Origin: Bradyrhizobium sp. Ai1a-2
Lineage (GTDB): Bacteria; Pseudomonadota; Alphaproteobacteria; Rhizobiales; Xanthobacteraceae
Reading direction: 5' to 3'
DNA length: 64,000 nucleotides
Assembly (NCBI RefSeq): GCF_000426245.1
Contig: NZ_AUEZ01000001.1
Coordinates: 62,001-126,000, forward strand
The notes beneath the pieces are model-generated. The model saw only the letters and a program-made list of their open reading frames with translations. It was not told the DNA's origin and did no database searches. The translations under genes were made by a program, and so were the position numbers. Positions 32,351 to 40,541 of this stretch are shown here, in pieces (within the stretch, counting starts at the first letter, position 1; the number at the start of each line of letters is the position of its first letter).

Positions 32351-33346
32351 ATGAAGCAGAATGACAGCGTTGCCCTTTGCTCGCTGCGACAGGGAGACTT
32401 GCTCAAGAACATCAATGCATGGGCGCTCGGCGCGGCCGGGTTGATATTGCTCATGCTCGGCACGGCGCGTGCCGAGACGCCGATCGGCGTGCCCGACAAG
32501 AGCCATCCGGAGAGCGTCACGGCCACCAGCGACGGCACGCTCTATGTCGGAAGCTTCAACCAGGGTGGCGTCATAAAGGCCGCACCTGGCGGAAAGACGG
32601 AGCAGTTCATCTCGCCCGGCGCGGGCGGCAGCCGCTCGGTGCTTGGCGTGCTCGCCGATGAAAAGAGCCGTACCTTGTATGTCTGCTCCAACGACTTGAG
32701 CGGCTCGGGCGTTGCTGGTCCGAGCGAGACCAAGGGCGCCTGGCTGAAAACCTTCGACCTTGGCACCGGCGCCCCGAAGGCGAGCTTTCAGCTCAAGGAT
32801 CCGAAATCGCTTTGCAATGATATCGCGGTCGGAGGCGACGGAACCGCTTACGTCACCGACTCCTTCGCGCCCTATGTCTACAGCCTGAAGCCGGGCGGCA
32901 CGGCGCTCGACGTGTGGGCGACCGATCCGCTGCTGGCACCGGCAAAGGACGGGGTCGGGCTCGACGGCATCGCGGTCGGATCGGACGGCCATCTCTACGT
33001 CACGACCTTCATTCCCGCCAAACTGTTCAGGATCGCGGTCAAGGATGGCAAAGCGGGGGAGATCACCGAGTTGAAGCCGTCCCGTCCGCTGGATCACGCG
33101 GATGCGATGCGTGCGTTCGGCGGCGACTTCCTGCTGGTCGAAGGCGCCGGCCGGCTCGACAAGGTCACGGTGACGGGCGATGAGGCCAAGGTCGACGTGA
33201 TCAAGGACGGCCTGGCCGAGCCTGTTTCGGTGACCCAGGTCGGCAACACCGGATGGATCGCCGAGGGCAAGCTGTCCTACCTGCTCGGTCCCAACAAGGG
33301 CAAGGATCCCGGTCCATTCGCGATCACGCCAGTTCCGTTAAAGTAA
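32351..33346 (+). CDS. Exported SMP-30/gluconolactonase-like beta-propeller protein
   Basis: 331 residues. Signal peptide (NINAWALGAAGLILLMLGTARA) followed by a propeller-type repeat domain: GTLYVGSF, RTLYVCSND, GTAYVTDS, GHLYVTTF blades of the SMP-30/LRE group. It may be a periplasmic lactonase or a binding protein; metal-ligand residues could not be assigned. The ATG at 32351 follows AGGAA and begins a proper signal peptide. Terminated by the strong hairpin at 33355-33396. Confidence 0.85.
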   Translation: MKQNDSVALCSLRQGDLLKNINAWALGAAGLILLMLGTARAETPIGVPDKSHPESVTATSDGTLYVGSFNQGGVIKAAPGGKTEQFISPGAGGSRSVLGVLADEKSRTLYVCSNDLSGSGVAGPSETKGAWLKTFDLGTGAPKASFQLKDPKSLCNDIAVGGDGTAYVTDSFAPYVYSLKPGGTALDVWATDPLLAPAKDGVGLDGIAVGSDGHLYVTTFIPAKLFRIAVKDGKAGEITELKPSRPLDHADAMRAFGGDFLLVEGAGRLDKVTVTGDEAKVDVIKDGLAEPVSVTQVGNTGWIAEGKLSYLLGPNKGKDPGPFAITPVPLK

Positions 33347-33354
33347 CACGTGAG

Positions 33355-33396
33355 CTAGAGTCTCGGTTCTGACTTGAATCAGAACCGAGACTCTAG
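33355..33396 (+). terminator. Strong rho-independent-type terminator
   Basis: Perfect 18-bp arms CTAGAGTCTCGGTTCTGA and complement with a 6-nt loop, 9 nt after the propeller stop and followed by a T-rich ATTCTTGTTTTG tract. Confidence 0.8.
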
Positions 33397-33409
33397 ATTC
33401 TTGTTTTGA

Positions 33410-33453
33410 CGCGTTTTCTTCCCGCGAACCGGTGCCCTTCGCTCGAAAACGCG
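33410..33453. repeat. Short dyad repeat after the terminator
   Basis: CGCGTTTTC and GAAAACGCG arms spaced by 26 nt with CGAACCGGTGCC between. This resembles a short palindromic repeat common in Bradyrhizobiaceae intergenic regions (recollection). Confidence 0.5.
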
Positions 33454-33580
33454 CTGGTTGCTGTCGTGTAGGAGAGACGCGCCGGCCGACGCCGACTGCG
33501 GCGTTATCGGCCGGCGCTCATCTTGTCCGTGAAAAGCTTCAATGGCATTCTAGGGAATAGACGCAACCGACGGATTCTAC

Positions 33581-33949
33581 ATGTCAAAACCGGGCGCCAA
33601 ATCGCTTCCACATTTGAGCGTTCGCATCGATCTCGATAGCGACGAGAGGATCGGGCCCGGCAAGATCCAGTTGCTCGAGCAAATCCGCGATTGCGGTTCG
33701 ATTTCCGCGGCCGGGCGCGCCATGGAGATGTCCTACAAGCGGGCGTGGGACCTGGTCGACGAGATCAACCGCATCTGCCGGCATCCGGCGGTCGAGCGGC
33801 AGACTGGCGGCAAGAATGGCGGTGGCGCGGTGCTGACGCCGTTCGGCCTTTCCCTGGTGGCGCGCTACCGCAAGATCGAACGCGATGCCGCGAGCGCGGT
33901 GCGCAAGGAACTGGTGGCATTGCAGACCGATATCGCCCGCAAGGCGTGA
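33581..33949 (+). CDS. ModE-like winged-helix regulator lacking the molybdate-binding domain
   Basis: 122 residues matching only the N-terminal DNA-binding half of ModE: IGPGKIQLLEQIRDCGSISAAGRAMEMSYKRAWDLVDEIN contains the LysR-like helix-turn-helix, and the wing KNGGGAVLTPFG follows. Full ModE is about 260 residues with two molbindin (MOP) domains; these are absent here, so molybdate sensing must come from elsewhere or the protein acts without ligand. Two ModE-type boxes lie 530-660 bp downstream. No mod transport genes in the window. Confidence 0.88.
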   Translation: MSKPGAKSLPHLSVRIDLDSDERIGPGKIQLLEQIRDCGSISAAGRAMEMSYKRAWDLVDEINRICRHPAVERQTGGKNGGGAVLTPFGLSLVARYRKIERDAASAVRKELVALQTDIARKA

Positions 33950-33953
33950 TGCC

Positions 33954-34088
33954 TAGATCATGACCCGATCAGACGGATCATGATCTCATCTCTTTGTTTG
34001 AGCATGAGTTTGAGCATGATCTCCGCGCAAACGCTTCGCGTTTGTCGCGAGGGAAAACCGGTTTCCACTTTTCCGGATCATGCTCTAG
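33954..34088. repeat. Composite interspersed repeat (GATCATGATC / GAGCATGATC type)
   Basis: Dense short dyads: GATCATGA, GGATCATGATC, two TTTGAGCATGA units, CAAACGCTTCGCGTTTG, and a 3' GGATCATGCTCTAG. It fills the gap between the convergent ModE-like gene and the next gene. Such elements are familiar in Rhizobiales (recollection). Confidence 0.7.
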
Positions 34089-34462
34089 TTTGCGCGCAGC
34101 GTCGCACCTGGCTGCGGTTCGGCCGCGATCGCTTCTCCCAACAGGCTCTGCTGCTCGCGGAGAACCGAGAAGCAGACGCTGAACCCGTCCACCGTCCGCA
34201 GCGTCACCATGCGCACGCTCGGATCGCTCGATTGCTCGACCATCCAGGAGTCCAGCGGATAGGCGTAGCGCAGGCTGCCGTCGCCGTAGCGGCGCTGCAG
34301 CGCCTTGTCGAGTAATCCCGGCAAGGTCATCACCAGCGTGCCGACCTGGTTCAGCGAAAGCCGCAGGGTTGAGGGATTGCCGGCGGAATCGACGAAGCCA
34401 AGCGAAACGCCGCCATCGGCGGCGACTTCGCACGTCGTCAGGGCCTTCGGGTCGATCTGCAT
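34085..34462 (-). CDS. Hypothetical protein under a molybdate box
   Basis: 125 residues, no family recognised. Soluble, beta-rich, no signal peptide or cysteine cluster (one Cys early, one late). Segments such as ADGGVSLGFVDSAGNPSTLRLSLNQVGTLVMTLPGLLDKAL suggest a small binding domain. GGAG precedes the ATG at 34462 by 6 nt; the long antisense extension over the neighbouring gene is not used. Divergent from the DUF2478 gene with a ModE-type box 21-46 nt from its start, so it is probably repressed or activated by molybdate status. Confidence 0.68.
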   Translation of the reverse strand: MQIDPKALTTCEVAADGGVSLGFVDSAGNPSTLRLSLNQVGTLVMTLPGLLDKALQRRYGDGSLRYAYPLDSWMVEQSSDPSVRMVTLRTVDGFSVCFSVLREQQSLLGEAIAAEPQPGATLRAN

Positions 34463-34482
34463 CAGAGGCTCCGAACAAATAT

Positions 34483-34508
34483 CCGTTATATTCACGAAGA
34501 TATATCGG
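34483..34508. promoter_or_regulatory. ModE-type molybdate box 1
   Basis: Half sites CGTTATAT (34484-34491) and ATATATCG (34500-34507) separated by 8 nt. This is the CGxTATAT-N8-ATATAxCG layout of the E. coli ModE operator. Nearest to the leftward hypothetical gene. Confidence 0.75.
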
Positions 34509-34582
34509 TGCGATCCCGGCCGTCCAGCCCGTCTTTTTGACCCTGCCACGCCGCGTCCCGGGTATGGCTGGCAACCGCCGGG

Positions 34583-34608
34583 ACGTGATATGGTGATGGA
34601 TATAACGG
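34583..34608. promoter_or_regulatory. ModE-type molybdate box 2
   Basis: Half sites CGTGATAT (34584-34591) and ATATAACG (34600-34607) with the same 8-nt spacer as box 1, exactly 100 bp away. Nearest to the rightward DUF2478 gene. Confidence 0.75.
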
Positions 34609-34651
34609 AGCCCGGGCCGGGGGCCCGTCGCAAATGGAGATGAGGCCCCCC

Positions 34652-35215
34652 ATGTTCGACTCCCAATGCGATCTTGCTGCGCTCGTGTATGAGCAGCATC
34701 AGGACCCCGACGAGATCCTGCGCGATTTCGCTGCTGGCCTGAACAAAGCGGGATATCGCGCCGTCGGCATTGTCCAGCTCGGCCATCACTGCCTCGATGC
34801 CGGTCTCTCGGCCATGCTGGTCCATACCGGCGAAGAGCTGCAGCTGTTCCAGGACCTCGGCAGTTGCTCGGCCGGCTGCCGCCTCGACGTCGGCCAGTTG
34901 CTCGACGCGGGCGAGCGGATCGCTGCGGCGATCGATCGCGGCGCCGACGTGCTGATCGTCAACCGCTTCGGCCGGCAGGAATGCGAGGGCAAGGGCCTTT
35001 GCTATTTGGTCGAGCGTGCGCTCAGCGCGGATATCCCGGTCGTGATCGCAGTGCCCAGCCACCGCTTTGCCCATTGGATCAAGTTCGCCGACGGCATGAG
35101 CGTCCGCCTCCGCTGCGACCGCGATGCGCTTGATGCATGGTGGAACAATGTCTCGGCGCGATATCCGAGGCCCGCGGCCGCCGAACACCGGACGGTTTGC
35201 GAAGTGTTGAAGTGA
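34652..35215 (+). CDS. DUF2478 family protein (molybdenum-associated)
   Basis: 187 residues. The layout fits DUF2478: CDLAALVYEQHQDPDEILRDFA at the start, a cysteine pair in LGSCSAGCRLD, NRFGRQECEGKGL in the middle, and VPSHRFAHWIKFADG later. Family members lie next to molybdate transport genes and may be small P-loop-like proteins in molybdenum handling; no biochemical role is established to my knowledge. The ATG at 34652 follows GAGG with a 6-nt spacer. Molybdate box 2 lies 44 nt upstream. Confidence 0.82.
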   Translation: MFDSQCDLAALVYEQHQDPDEILRDFAAGLNKAGYRAVGIVQLGHHCLDAGLSAMLVHTGEELQLFQDLGSCSAGCRLDVGQLLDAGERIAAAIDRGADVLIVNRFGRQECEGKGLCYLVERALSADIPVVIAVPSHRFAHWIKFADGMSVRLRCDRDALDAWWNNVSARYPRPAAAEHRTVCEVLK

Positions 35216-35257
35216 CGTGATCGGACGGAAGCTGCGCCAGGCGCAGCAGCACCGATA

Positions 35258-35836
35258 TCACGGGGAGGGCGGTCGCGCCGCGATGTCCTCCCAGAACTCC
35301 AGGCATGCCTTCGCCATGCGGATGCCGAGATACAGCGACGCCATCCGGCGATTGCGTCCCATCCTGCCTGCATAGGTCTTCTCGATTTCGGCGTAGGTGG
35401 CGAGCCGTTCGCGATAGAGCTTGGCCTGGCTGAGCGCCAGCCGCACCAGATCCTCCTCGCTCATGAACTCACTGAAGAAGAGCTGCAACACTGCGATGTC
35501 GCGCATTTCAAAGACCGTGTCGGGCGGGGTCTTCAGCCATTTCTTCAGCGCCGCGTCGCCCTTTTTCGTCAGCTTGTAGAGCTTGCGACGGCGGCCGCTG
35601 CTCTCGGTCTGGCATGACAAGAGCCCCGCGGCCTCCAATCGTTCCGGCTCGCCATAAAGCTGCGAATGCGGGAAGGGCCAGAAATAGCTGACCGAACGGC
35701 CGATCGCCTTCTTGAGATCGTACGGTGTCGAAGGGCCGCGCAGGCCGATGAGGCCCAGCACCAGGCAGGATACCGGGCCGAGCCGGATGTCGGATTGGGC
35801 TGAAACAGCAGCGTGATTTGACATGGTCCGATTCAT
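35258..35836 (-). CDS. PadR-family transcriptional regulator
   Basis: 192 residues (or 188 from ATG 35824). N-terminal winged helix: LVLGLIGLRGPSTPYDLKKAIG, FPHSQLYGEPERLEAAGLLS and GRRRKLYKLTKKGDAAL are the PadR fingerprint; the C-terminal coiled-coil helices (ALSQAKLYRERLATYAEIEKTYA) form the dimer. PadR regulators usually repress a divergent neighbour in response to phenolic or hydrophobic ligands; the divergent neighbour here is an acyl-CoA synthetase only 48 bp away. Confidence 0.92.
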   Translation of the reverse strand: MNRTMSNHAAVSAQSDIRLGPVSCLVLGLIGLRGPSTPYDLKKAIGRSVSYFWPFPHSQLYGEPERLEAAGLLSCQTESSGRRRKLYKLTKKGDAALKKWLKTPPDTVFEMRDIAVLQLFFSEFMSEEDLVRLALSQAKLYRERLATYAEIEKTYAGRMGRNRRMASLYLGIRMAKACLEFWEDIAARPPSP

Positions 35837-35884
35837 ACCATACTAAATGGACTATAGCAGCCATGAGAGCCGCAGAGGAGTGTT

Positions 35885-37504
35885 ATGCCCGAGATTCGCA
35901 GCATCCCATCCTCGCTGTCGTACCTGCCGGCGGAGGCGACCGAGCCGGTCTTCGACATTTCAATCGGCGACGCACTGCGCAAGTCGGCTGCGACATGGCC
36001 GATCCGGCTCGCTTTGATCGAAGGCATCGCGGAGAAAGATGCGCGACGCCGCTGGACGTTCGAGCAATTACTGGCGGAATCCGAGAAGGTGGCGCGCGCG
36101 CTGCTGCGGCGCTTTGCTCCGGGCGAACATGTCGCGATCTGGGCGGCCAATGTGCCGGAATGGGTGCTGGTCGAATTCGGCGCCGCGCTCGCTGGCGTGA
36201 CACTCGTCACCGTCAATCCTGCTTATCTTGGCGAGGAACTCGCCTTCGTCCTGAAACAGTCACGCGCCAACGGCGTCATCGTGCAGGACGTCTACCGGAA
36301 CCGCGACCTTGTCGGCACGGTCGAGGCGGTGCGGAACACGCTGCCAGATCTTCGCGAGGTCATTGCCTTGTCGGGGTGGCCGGAGTTCATCGCCGGCGGT
36401 GATCCGGCGGCGCCGCTGCCGGAGGTGACCGCCGCCGACGTTGCGCAGATCCAGTACACGTCGGGCACGACAGGCAGGCCGAAGGGCGCCCGCCTGACCC
36501 ATCGCAACCTCGCCAACAATGGACGCATCTACGCGCGCACCATCGGCGCTGATGACAACGACATCTTGGTCAACCCGATGCCGATGTTTCACACCGCGGG
36601 ATGCGGCCTCTGCACGCTCGGCGCGTTGCAGACCGGCGGAACGCAGGTGCTGCCGCCGGGCTACGATCCCGAGCTGATGCTCAGCCTGTTCGAGGAAGAG
36701 CGCGGCACCATCACGATCTGCGTGCCCACGATGCTCATTCGCATGCTCGACTCTCCTGATATCGGCGACCGCGACCTGTCGTCCTGGCGCCTGGTGACGC
36801 TCGGCGGCGCGCCGGTTCCGCCGGAACTGGTGCGGCGCGCGCTGGAGCGCGGCGTGAAAGTCGCGATCGGGTTCGGACAGACCGAAGCCTCGCCCTATCT
36901 CACGCATACGCTGCCGGATGATCCGCATCCCGACTGGATCTCGACGGTGGGCCGACCGTTGCCACAGACCGAAATCAAGATCGTCGATCCCAAGACCGGC
37001 GAGACCCTGCCACGCGGCGAGATCGGTGAAATCTGCGCGCGGGGCTATTCGATCATGAAGGATTATTTCGACGATCCTGCCGCGACGCGGTCGGCGATCG
37101 ACGCGGAAGGGTGGCTGCACACCGGCGATCTCGGAAGCCTCGACGAGCACGGCTATTGCCGCGTGCAGGGTCGCCATCGCGACATGATCATCCGCGGCGG
37201 CGAGAACATCTATCCGCGCGAGATCGAGGATCTGCTCTATACCCATCCGGCGATCCTCGGTGCCGCGGTGGTCGGCATGCCCGATCGCGACTGGGGCGAG
37301 GTGCCCGTCGCTTTCATCCAGATCAAGCCGGGCCACGTGGCGTCCGACGAGGAACTGATGGAGTTCTGCCGGCAGCGGCTCGCGTCCTACAAGGTCCCGC
37401 GCGTCTGGCGGGTCGTCGAACAGTTTCCGCAAACCGCATCCGGCAAGATACAGAAATTCGTGCTCCGCGATCTCTATATGGCGGATAATTCGCCTTCTTC
37501 GTGA
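35885..37504 (+). CDS. AMP-forming acyl-CoA synthetase
   Basis: 539 residues. Motifs: YTSGTTGRPKGA phosphate loop, GFGQTEASPY, HTGDLGSLDEHG, GRHRDMIIRGGENIYP and C-terminal PQTASGKIQK with the catalytic Lys, again in a PX4GK context. Medium-chain/aryl-type ligase of the fadD/3-(methylthio)propionyl-CoA ligase style; substrate unknown. GAGGAG precedes the ATG. Divergent from PadR, which likely controls it, and first gene of the catabolic island. Confidence 0.95.
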   Translation: MPEIRSIPSSLSYLPAEATEPVFDISIGDALRKSAATWPIRLALIEGIAEKDARRRWTFEQLLAESEKVARALLRRFAPGEHVAIWAANVPEWVLVEFGAALAGVTLVTVNPAYLGEELAFVLKQSRANGVIVQDVYRNRDLVGTVEAVRNTLPDLREVIALSGWPEFIAGGDPAAPLPEVTAADVAQIQYTSGTTGRPKGARLTHRNLANNGRIYARTIGADDNDILVNPMPMFHTAGCGLCTLGALQTGGTQVLPPGYDPELMLSLFEEERGTITICVPTMLIRMLDSPDIGDRDLSSWRLVTLGGAPVPPELVRRALERGVKVAIGFGQTEASPYLTHTLPDDPHPDWISTVGRPLPQTEIKIVDPKTGETLPRGEIGEICARGYSIMKDYFDDPAATRSAIDAEGWLHTGDLGSLDEHGYCRVQGRHRDMIIRGGENIYPREIEDLLYTHPAILGAAVVGMPDRDWGEVPVAFIQIKPGHVASDEELMEFCRQRLASYKVPRVWRVVEQFPQTASGKIQKFVLRDLYMADNSPSS

Positions 37505-37521
37505 GGGACGCGGCAGCTCGC

Positions 37522-38370
37522 CTACGACTCTCGCGGAAGATGCTGCACGAAGAGGGTGGGGACGTTGCATGTTCCGTCGCGGAGCGTGAAGACGCGCGTT
37601 CCCGGCTTGGCACCGGCCTTGACGTCGGACACGTTGCGGCCCGCGCGCAGTAGCCGCTCGCGCGCGGCATCGGCGTCGTCAACCGACCAGGCGATGCCCC
37701 AGAGGTGGTCCGCCTTGCGCGCCTCGTTCTCGGCCGGGCGGTGGACGACTTCGATCAGCATGTCGCCGCAGGCAAACTGCATCAACCGGCTTTTGTTCTT
37801 CGCATCCGTGCGGTCGAAGATCAGGTCGAGCCCGAGACGCGCGCCGTAGAGCGCCATCGCGCGTTCCGGCTCGTCGGTCGCAACCACGACCAGGTCCATC
37901 CTGCGAACGGTGGCCGGTGCTGTCGCCGTGGAGCGCGCTGCTTCGGATAGACGCTTGCTGAAAGCGATCGGCACGCCGTGCGATTGTTCGGCCGGCAAGC
38001 CGCTCCGTTTCCAGGAGAGCGTCGCGCCGGCCGCAAGATCGCTGAACGTGATGTCAGCGACTTCGTCCGGCTGAAGCGAGATACGTCGCAATCGCCGATA
38101 GCTCTTTTCGATATCCTCGACCGCAAAGTCCAGACACCACAGGCCTTCGCCGCTCTCGGCAAGATCGGCGCGGATGCGCGCGCCGAGCGCGCCTTCGCCG
38201 TTGGGCGCCGTGACCCGAAGCGTGGCATTGTCCAAAATGAAAAGCGCGCTTTCGGCGCCATCAGTTCTGACGCGAAATGCCGGCTCCCTGGCGAGCACCT
38301 CGCGATAGGCGGCAATGCCGGTGTCGAGATCGTGAACCAGGACGCTGGTGTGGTCGAGGGTCGTGATCAT
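37522..38370 (-). CDS. Glyoxalase/VOC-like protein
   Basis: 282 residues with two related halves: TLDHTSVLVHDLDTGIAAYREVL at the N-terminus and MDLVVVATDEPERAMALYGARLGL at about 168-190. This is the VOC (glyoxalase-like) paired beta-alpha-beta fold. Metal ligands are only partly clear: His6 in the first half aligns with a ligand position, whereas the second half has Asp there. Enzymatic role unknown; isomerase, dioxygenase or binding function possible. The start at 38370 follows GGGAG. Divergent from the isomerase gene across an operator-like dyad. Confidence 0.8.
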   Translation of the reverse strand: MITTLDHTSVLVHDLDTGIAAYREVLAREPAFRVRTDGAESALFILDNATLRVTAPNGEGALGARIRADLAESGEGLWCLDFAVEDIEKSYRRLRRISLQPDEVADITFSDLAAGATLSWKRSGLPAEQSHGVPIAFSKRLSEAARSTATAPATVRRMDLVVVATDEPERAMALYGARLGLDLIFDRTDAKNKSRLMQFACGDMLIEVVHRPAENEARKADHLWGIAWSVDDADAARERLLRAGRNVSDVKAGAKPGTRVFTLRDGTCNVPTLFVQHLPRES

Positions 38371-38457
38371 GAAAAGCGCTCCCGGGAGAGGTCGGCTCCG
38401 TTGCAAACTGCATCGAGCTTCGGCCTACGGCAGCATATTGGATGATCCCGAGAATTG

Positions 38458-38478
38458 ACAGTTCATTTTTGGAACTGT
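38458..38478. promoter_or_regulatory. Operator-like inverted repeat between VOC and isomerase genes
   Basis: ACAGTTC (38458-38464) and GAACTGT (38472-38478) with a 7-nt spacer, a perfect 7+7 dyad in the divergent promoter. Regulator unknown. Confidence 0.5.
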
Positions 38479-38561
38479 ATGACGAGGGCCAGCCAGGGCA
38501 TGGCTACAGGTCGCCTGCACATGACAGGCGGAGAATAACGGATGCTCACGAGGAGAGGCCG

Positions 38562-39197
38562 GTGGGAAATCCCCTGAAGGTTGAATTCCATTTCGATTTC
38601 GGCAGCCCGAACGCCTATCTGGCGGAACTTGTCATTCCCTCGATCGAACAGCGCACCGGCGTGAAGTTCGACTATGTGCCGGTCCTGCTCGGTGGAATTT
38701 TCAAGGCGACCGGCAACATGTCGCCGGCGGATTCGCTGCGCGGCATCAAGAACAAGCCGGAATACATGGCGCTGGAGACCGAGCGCTTCATCCGCCGCCA
38801 CGACATCACGACCTATCGCCCGAACCCGTTCTTCCCGGTCATTACCTTGATGCTGATGCGCGGCGCCGTCGCCGCGCAGTTCGAAGGCGTGTTCGAGCCG
38901 TATTTCCGTGCGGCCTTCCATCACATGTGGGAGGAGCCGAAGAAGATGGATGACGTCGAAGTGGTTCGCGCCGCGCTCAAATCCTCCGGCCTGGACGCCG
39001 ACAGGCTGATCGCACGGGCGCAGCAGGACGACGTCAAGAAGCGGCTGATCGACCTGACGGCAGACTCGGTCAATCGCGGCGCCTTCGGCTCGCCGACCTT
39101 CTTCGTCGGCAACGAGATGTTCTTCGGCAAGGACCAGCTTCGCGAGGTCGAGGAATCCATTGTCGAACAGACAAGGCAGTTGGCGAAGAGCGCGTAA
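38562..39197 (+). CDS. 2-hydroxychromene-2-carboxylate isomerase/DsbA-like thioredoxin-fold protein
   Basis: 211 residues. VEFHFDFGSPNAYLAELVIP is the HCCA isomerase N-terminal signature (FDFxSPxAYL, Ser in place of the thioredoxin Cys), and the end GAFGSPTFFVGNEMFFGKDQL matches the family C-terminal cis-Pro loop. It uses glutathione to isomerise aromatic-ring-derived intermediates in naphthalene-type pathways, but many homologues have other unknown roles. GTG start at 38562 follows AGGAGAGG. In line with the CoA transferase 51 bp downstream. Confidence 0.9.
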   Translation: MGNPLKVEFHFDFGSPNAYLAELVIPSIEQRTGVKFDYVPVLLGGIFKATGNMSPADSLRGIKNKPEYMALETERFIRRHDITTYRPNPFFPVITLMLMRGAVAAQFEGVFEPYFRAAFHHMWEEPKKMDDVEVVRAALKSSGLDADRLIARAQQDDVKKRLIDLTADSVNRGAFGSPTFFVGNEMFFGKDQLREVEESIVEQTRQLAKSA

Positions 39198-39248
39198 GCA
39201 GCGGACCGCGGCGGGCCGGAGATCGCCGAACAAATAAAGGAGAACGTG

Positions 39249-40448
39249 ATGCCGGGCCCACTTAATGGCGTACGCGTACTGGATCTGACCGGCGTGGTGT
39301 CGGGGCCGTTCGCGACCATGTTCCTCGCCGACCAGGGCGCCGATGTTCTCAAGATCGAACCGGTCGGCGGGGACATCACCCGCCGCAGCCGCGCCACCAT
39401 CGACAAGTCCGGCGAGTTCTCGGCGCTGTTCATTTCCTCCAACCGCGGCAAGCGCTCGCTCGCAATCGACGTCAAGAGCGAGGCCGGTCGCGAGGTGCTG
39501 GCCAAGCTCGTCGCGCAGGCCGATGTGCTGGTGCAGAATTTCCGGCCCGGCACCATGGAGCGCCTCGGCCTTGGCGCGGATGAACTGCGCAAGCGTCATC
39601 CGCGGCTGATCTATGTGTCGATCAGCGGGGTCGGCGAGACCGGGCCCTATGTGAAGAAACGAGTGTACGATCCGATCATCCAGGGATTATCGGGCTTCGC
39701 CGACATCCAGTCGCAGCCCGTCACCAACCGTCCGCAGATGATCCGCACCATCGTCTGCGACAAGACCACCGCGGTCATGACTGCGCAGGCGGTAGCGGCC
39801 GCGCTTTATGCGCGCGAGAAGACCGGGCAGGGCGATCACATCCGCGTTGCGATGCTGGATGTGATGATCTCCTATCTTTGGCCGGAAGGCATGATGCAAT
39901 ACACGGTGGTCGGCGCCGAGGAGACCGCCGCCGATCCCAACGACCGGCCCGATCTCGTGTTCAAGACCAGCGACGGCTACATCACCGCCGGCACGATTTC
40001 GGATTCGGAATGGCAGGGGTTTTGCCGCGCCACCGGCGATCCGGAGCTGGCCAAGGATCCACGCTTTGCGACGCCATCCGCGCGCTCGGTGAATGCGACC
40101 GCGCGGATCAACAAGATGGCCGAATACATCGCGCAGCACACCACGGCCGAATGGCTGGAGCGGCTCGATGCCGCCGATGTTCCCTGCGCGCCGATCCTGC
40201 GCCGCGGCGAGATCATCCACAACGAGCAGGTGGTGGCGCGCGAGATCATCACCGAATTCGAGCAGCCTAAGGTCGGGCGCGTGCGGCAGCCGAAGCCGGC
40301 GGCGCGCTTCGAAGTCAACGAGGCGTCGATCGGCGGACCGGCGCCCCGCGTCGGCGAGCACTCGCGCGAGGTGCTGCGCGAACTCGGCTACGACGATGCC
40401 GCGATCGATCGGATGGTCAGCGAGAAGGCGGTGCGGGTCGCGGTGTAG
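39249..40448 (+). CDS. Class III CoA transferase (CaiB/BaiF family)
   Basis: 399 residues. N-terminal GPLNGVRVLDLTGVVSGPFATMFLADQGADVLKIE is the CaiB/BaiF signature; the catalytic Asp is in GDHIRVAMLDVMISYL region (MLD). It transfers CoA between a donor thioester and an organic acid. The ATG at 39249 is preferred to the GTG at 39246 because AAGGAG is optimally spaced from it. Probably co-transcribed with the isomerase; ended by hairpin 40485-40519. Confidence 0.94.
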   Translation: MPGPLNGVRVLDLTGVVSGPFATMFLADQGADVLKIEPVGGDITRRSRATIDKSGEFSALFISSNRGKRSLAIDVKSEAGREVLAKLVAQADVLVQNFRPGTMERLGLGADELRKRHPRLIYVSISGVGETGPYVKKRVYDPIIQGLSGFADIQSQPVTNRPQMIRTIVCDKTTAVMTAQAVAAALYAREKTGQGDHIRVAMLDVMISYLWPEGMMQYTVVGAEETAADPNDRPDLVFKTSDGYITAGTISDSEWQGFCRATGDPELAKDPRFATPSARSVNATARINKMAEYIAQHTTAEWLERLDAADVPCAPILRRGEIIHNEQVVAREIITEFEQPKVGRVRQPKPAARFEVNEASIGGPAPRVGEHSREVLRELGYDDAAIDRMVSEKAVRVAV

Positions 40449-40484
40449 GGGCCGCGCAATCAATAAGCGACGAGTGGGACGCTC

Positions 40485-40519
40485 TCTCCCTCTCCCCGTG
40501 AAGGACGGGGAGAGGGAGA
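40485..40519. terminator. Hairpin between convergent CoA-transferase and GST genes
   Basis: 15-bp perfect arms TCTCCCTCTCCCCGT and ACGGGGAGAGGGAGA with a 5-nt loop, placed between two stop codons. Probable bidirectional terminator. Confidence 0.65.
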
Positions 40520-40541
40520 ACCGTGCCTCGCGCTTGACTGC

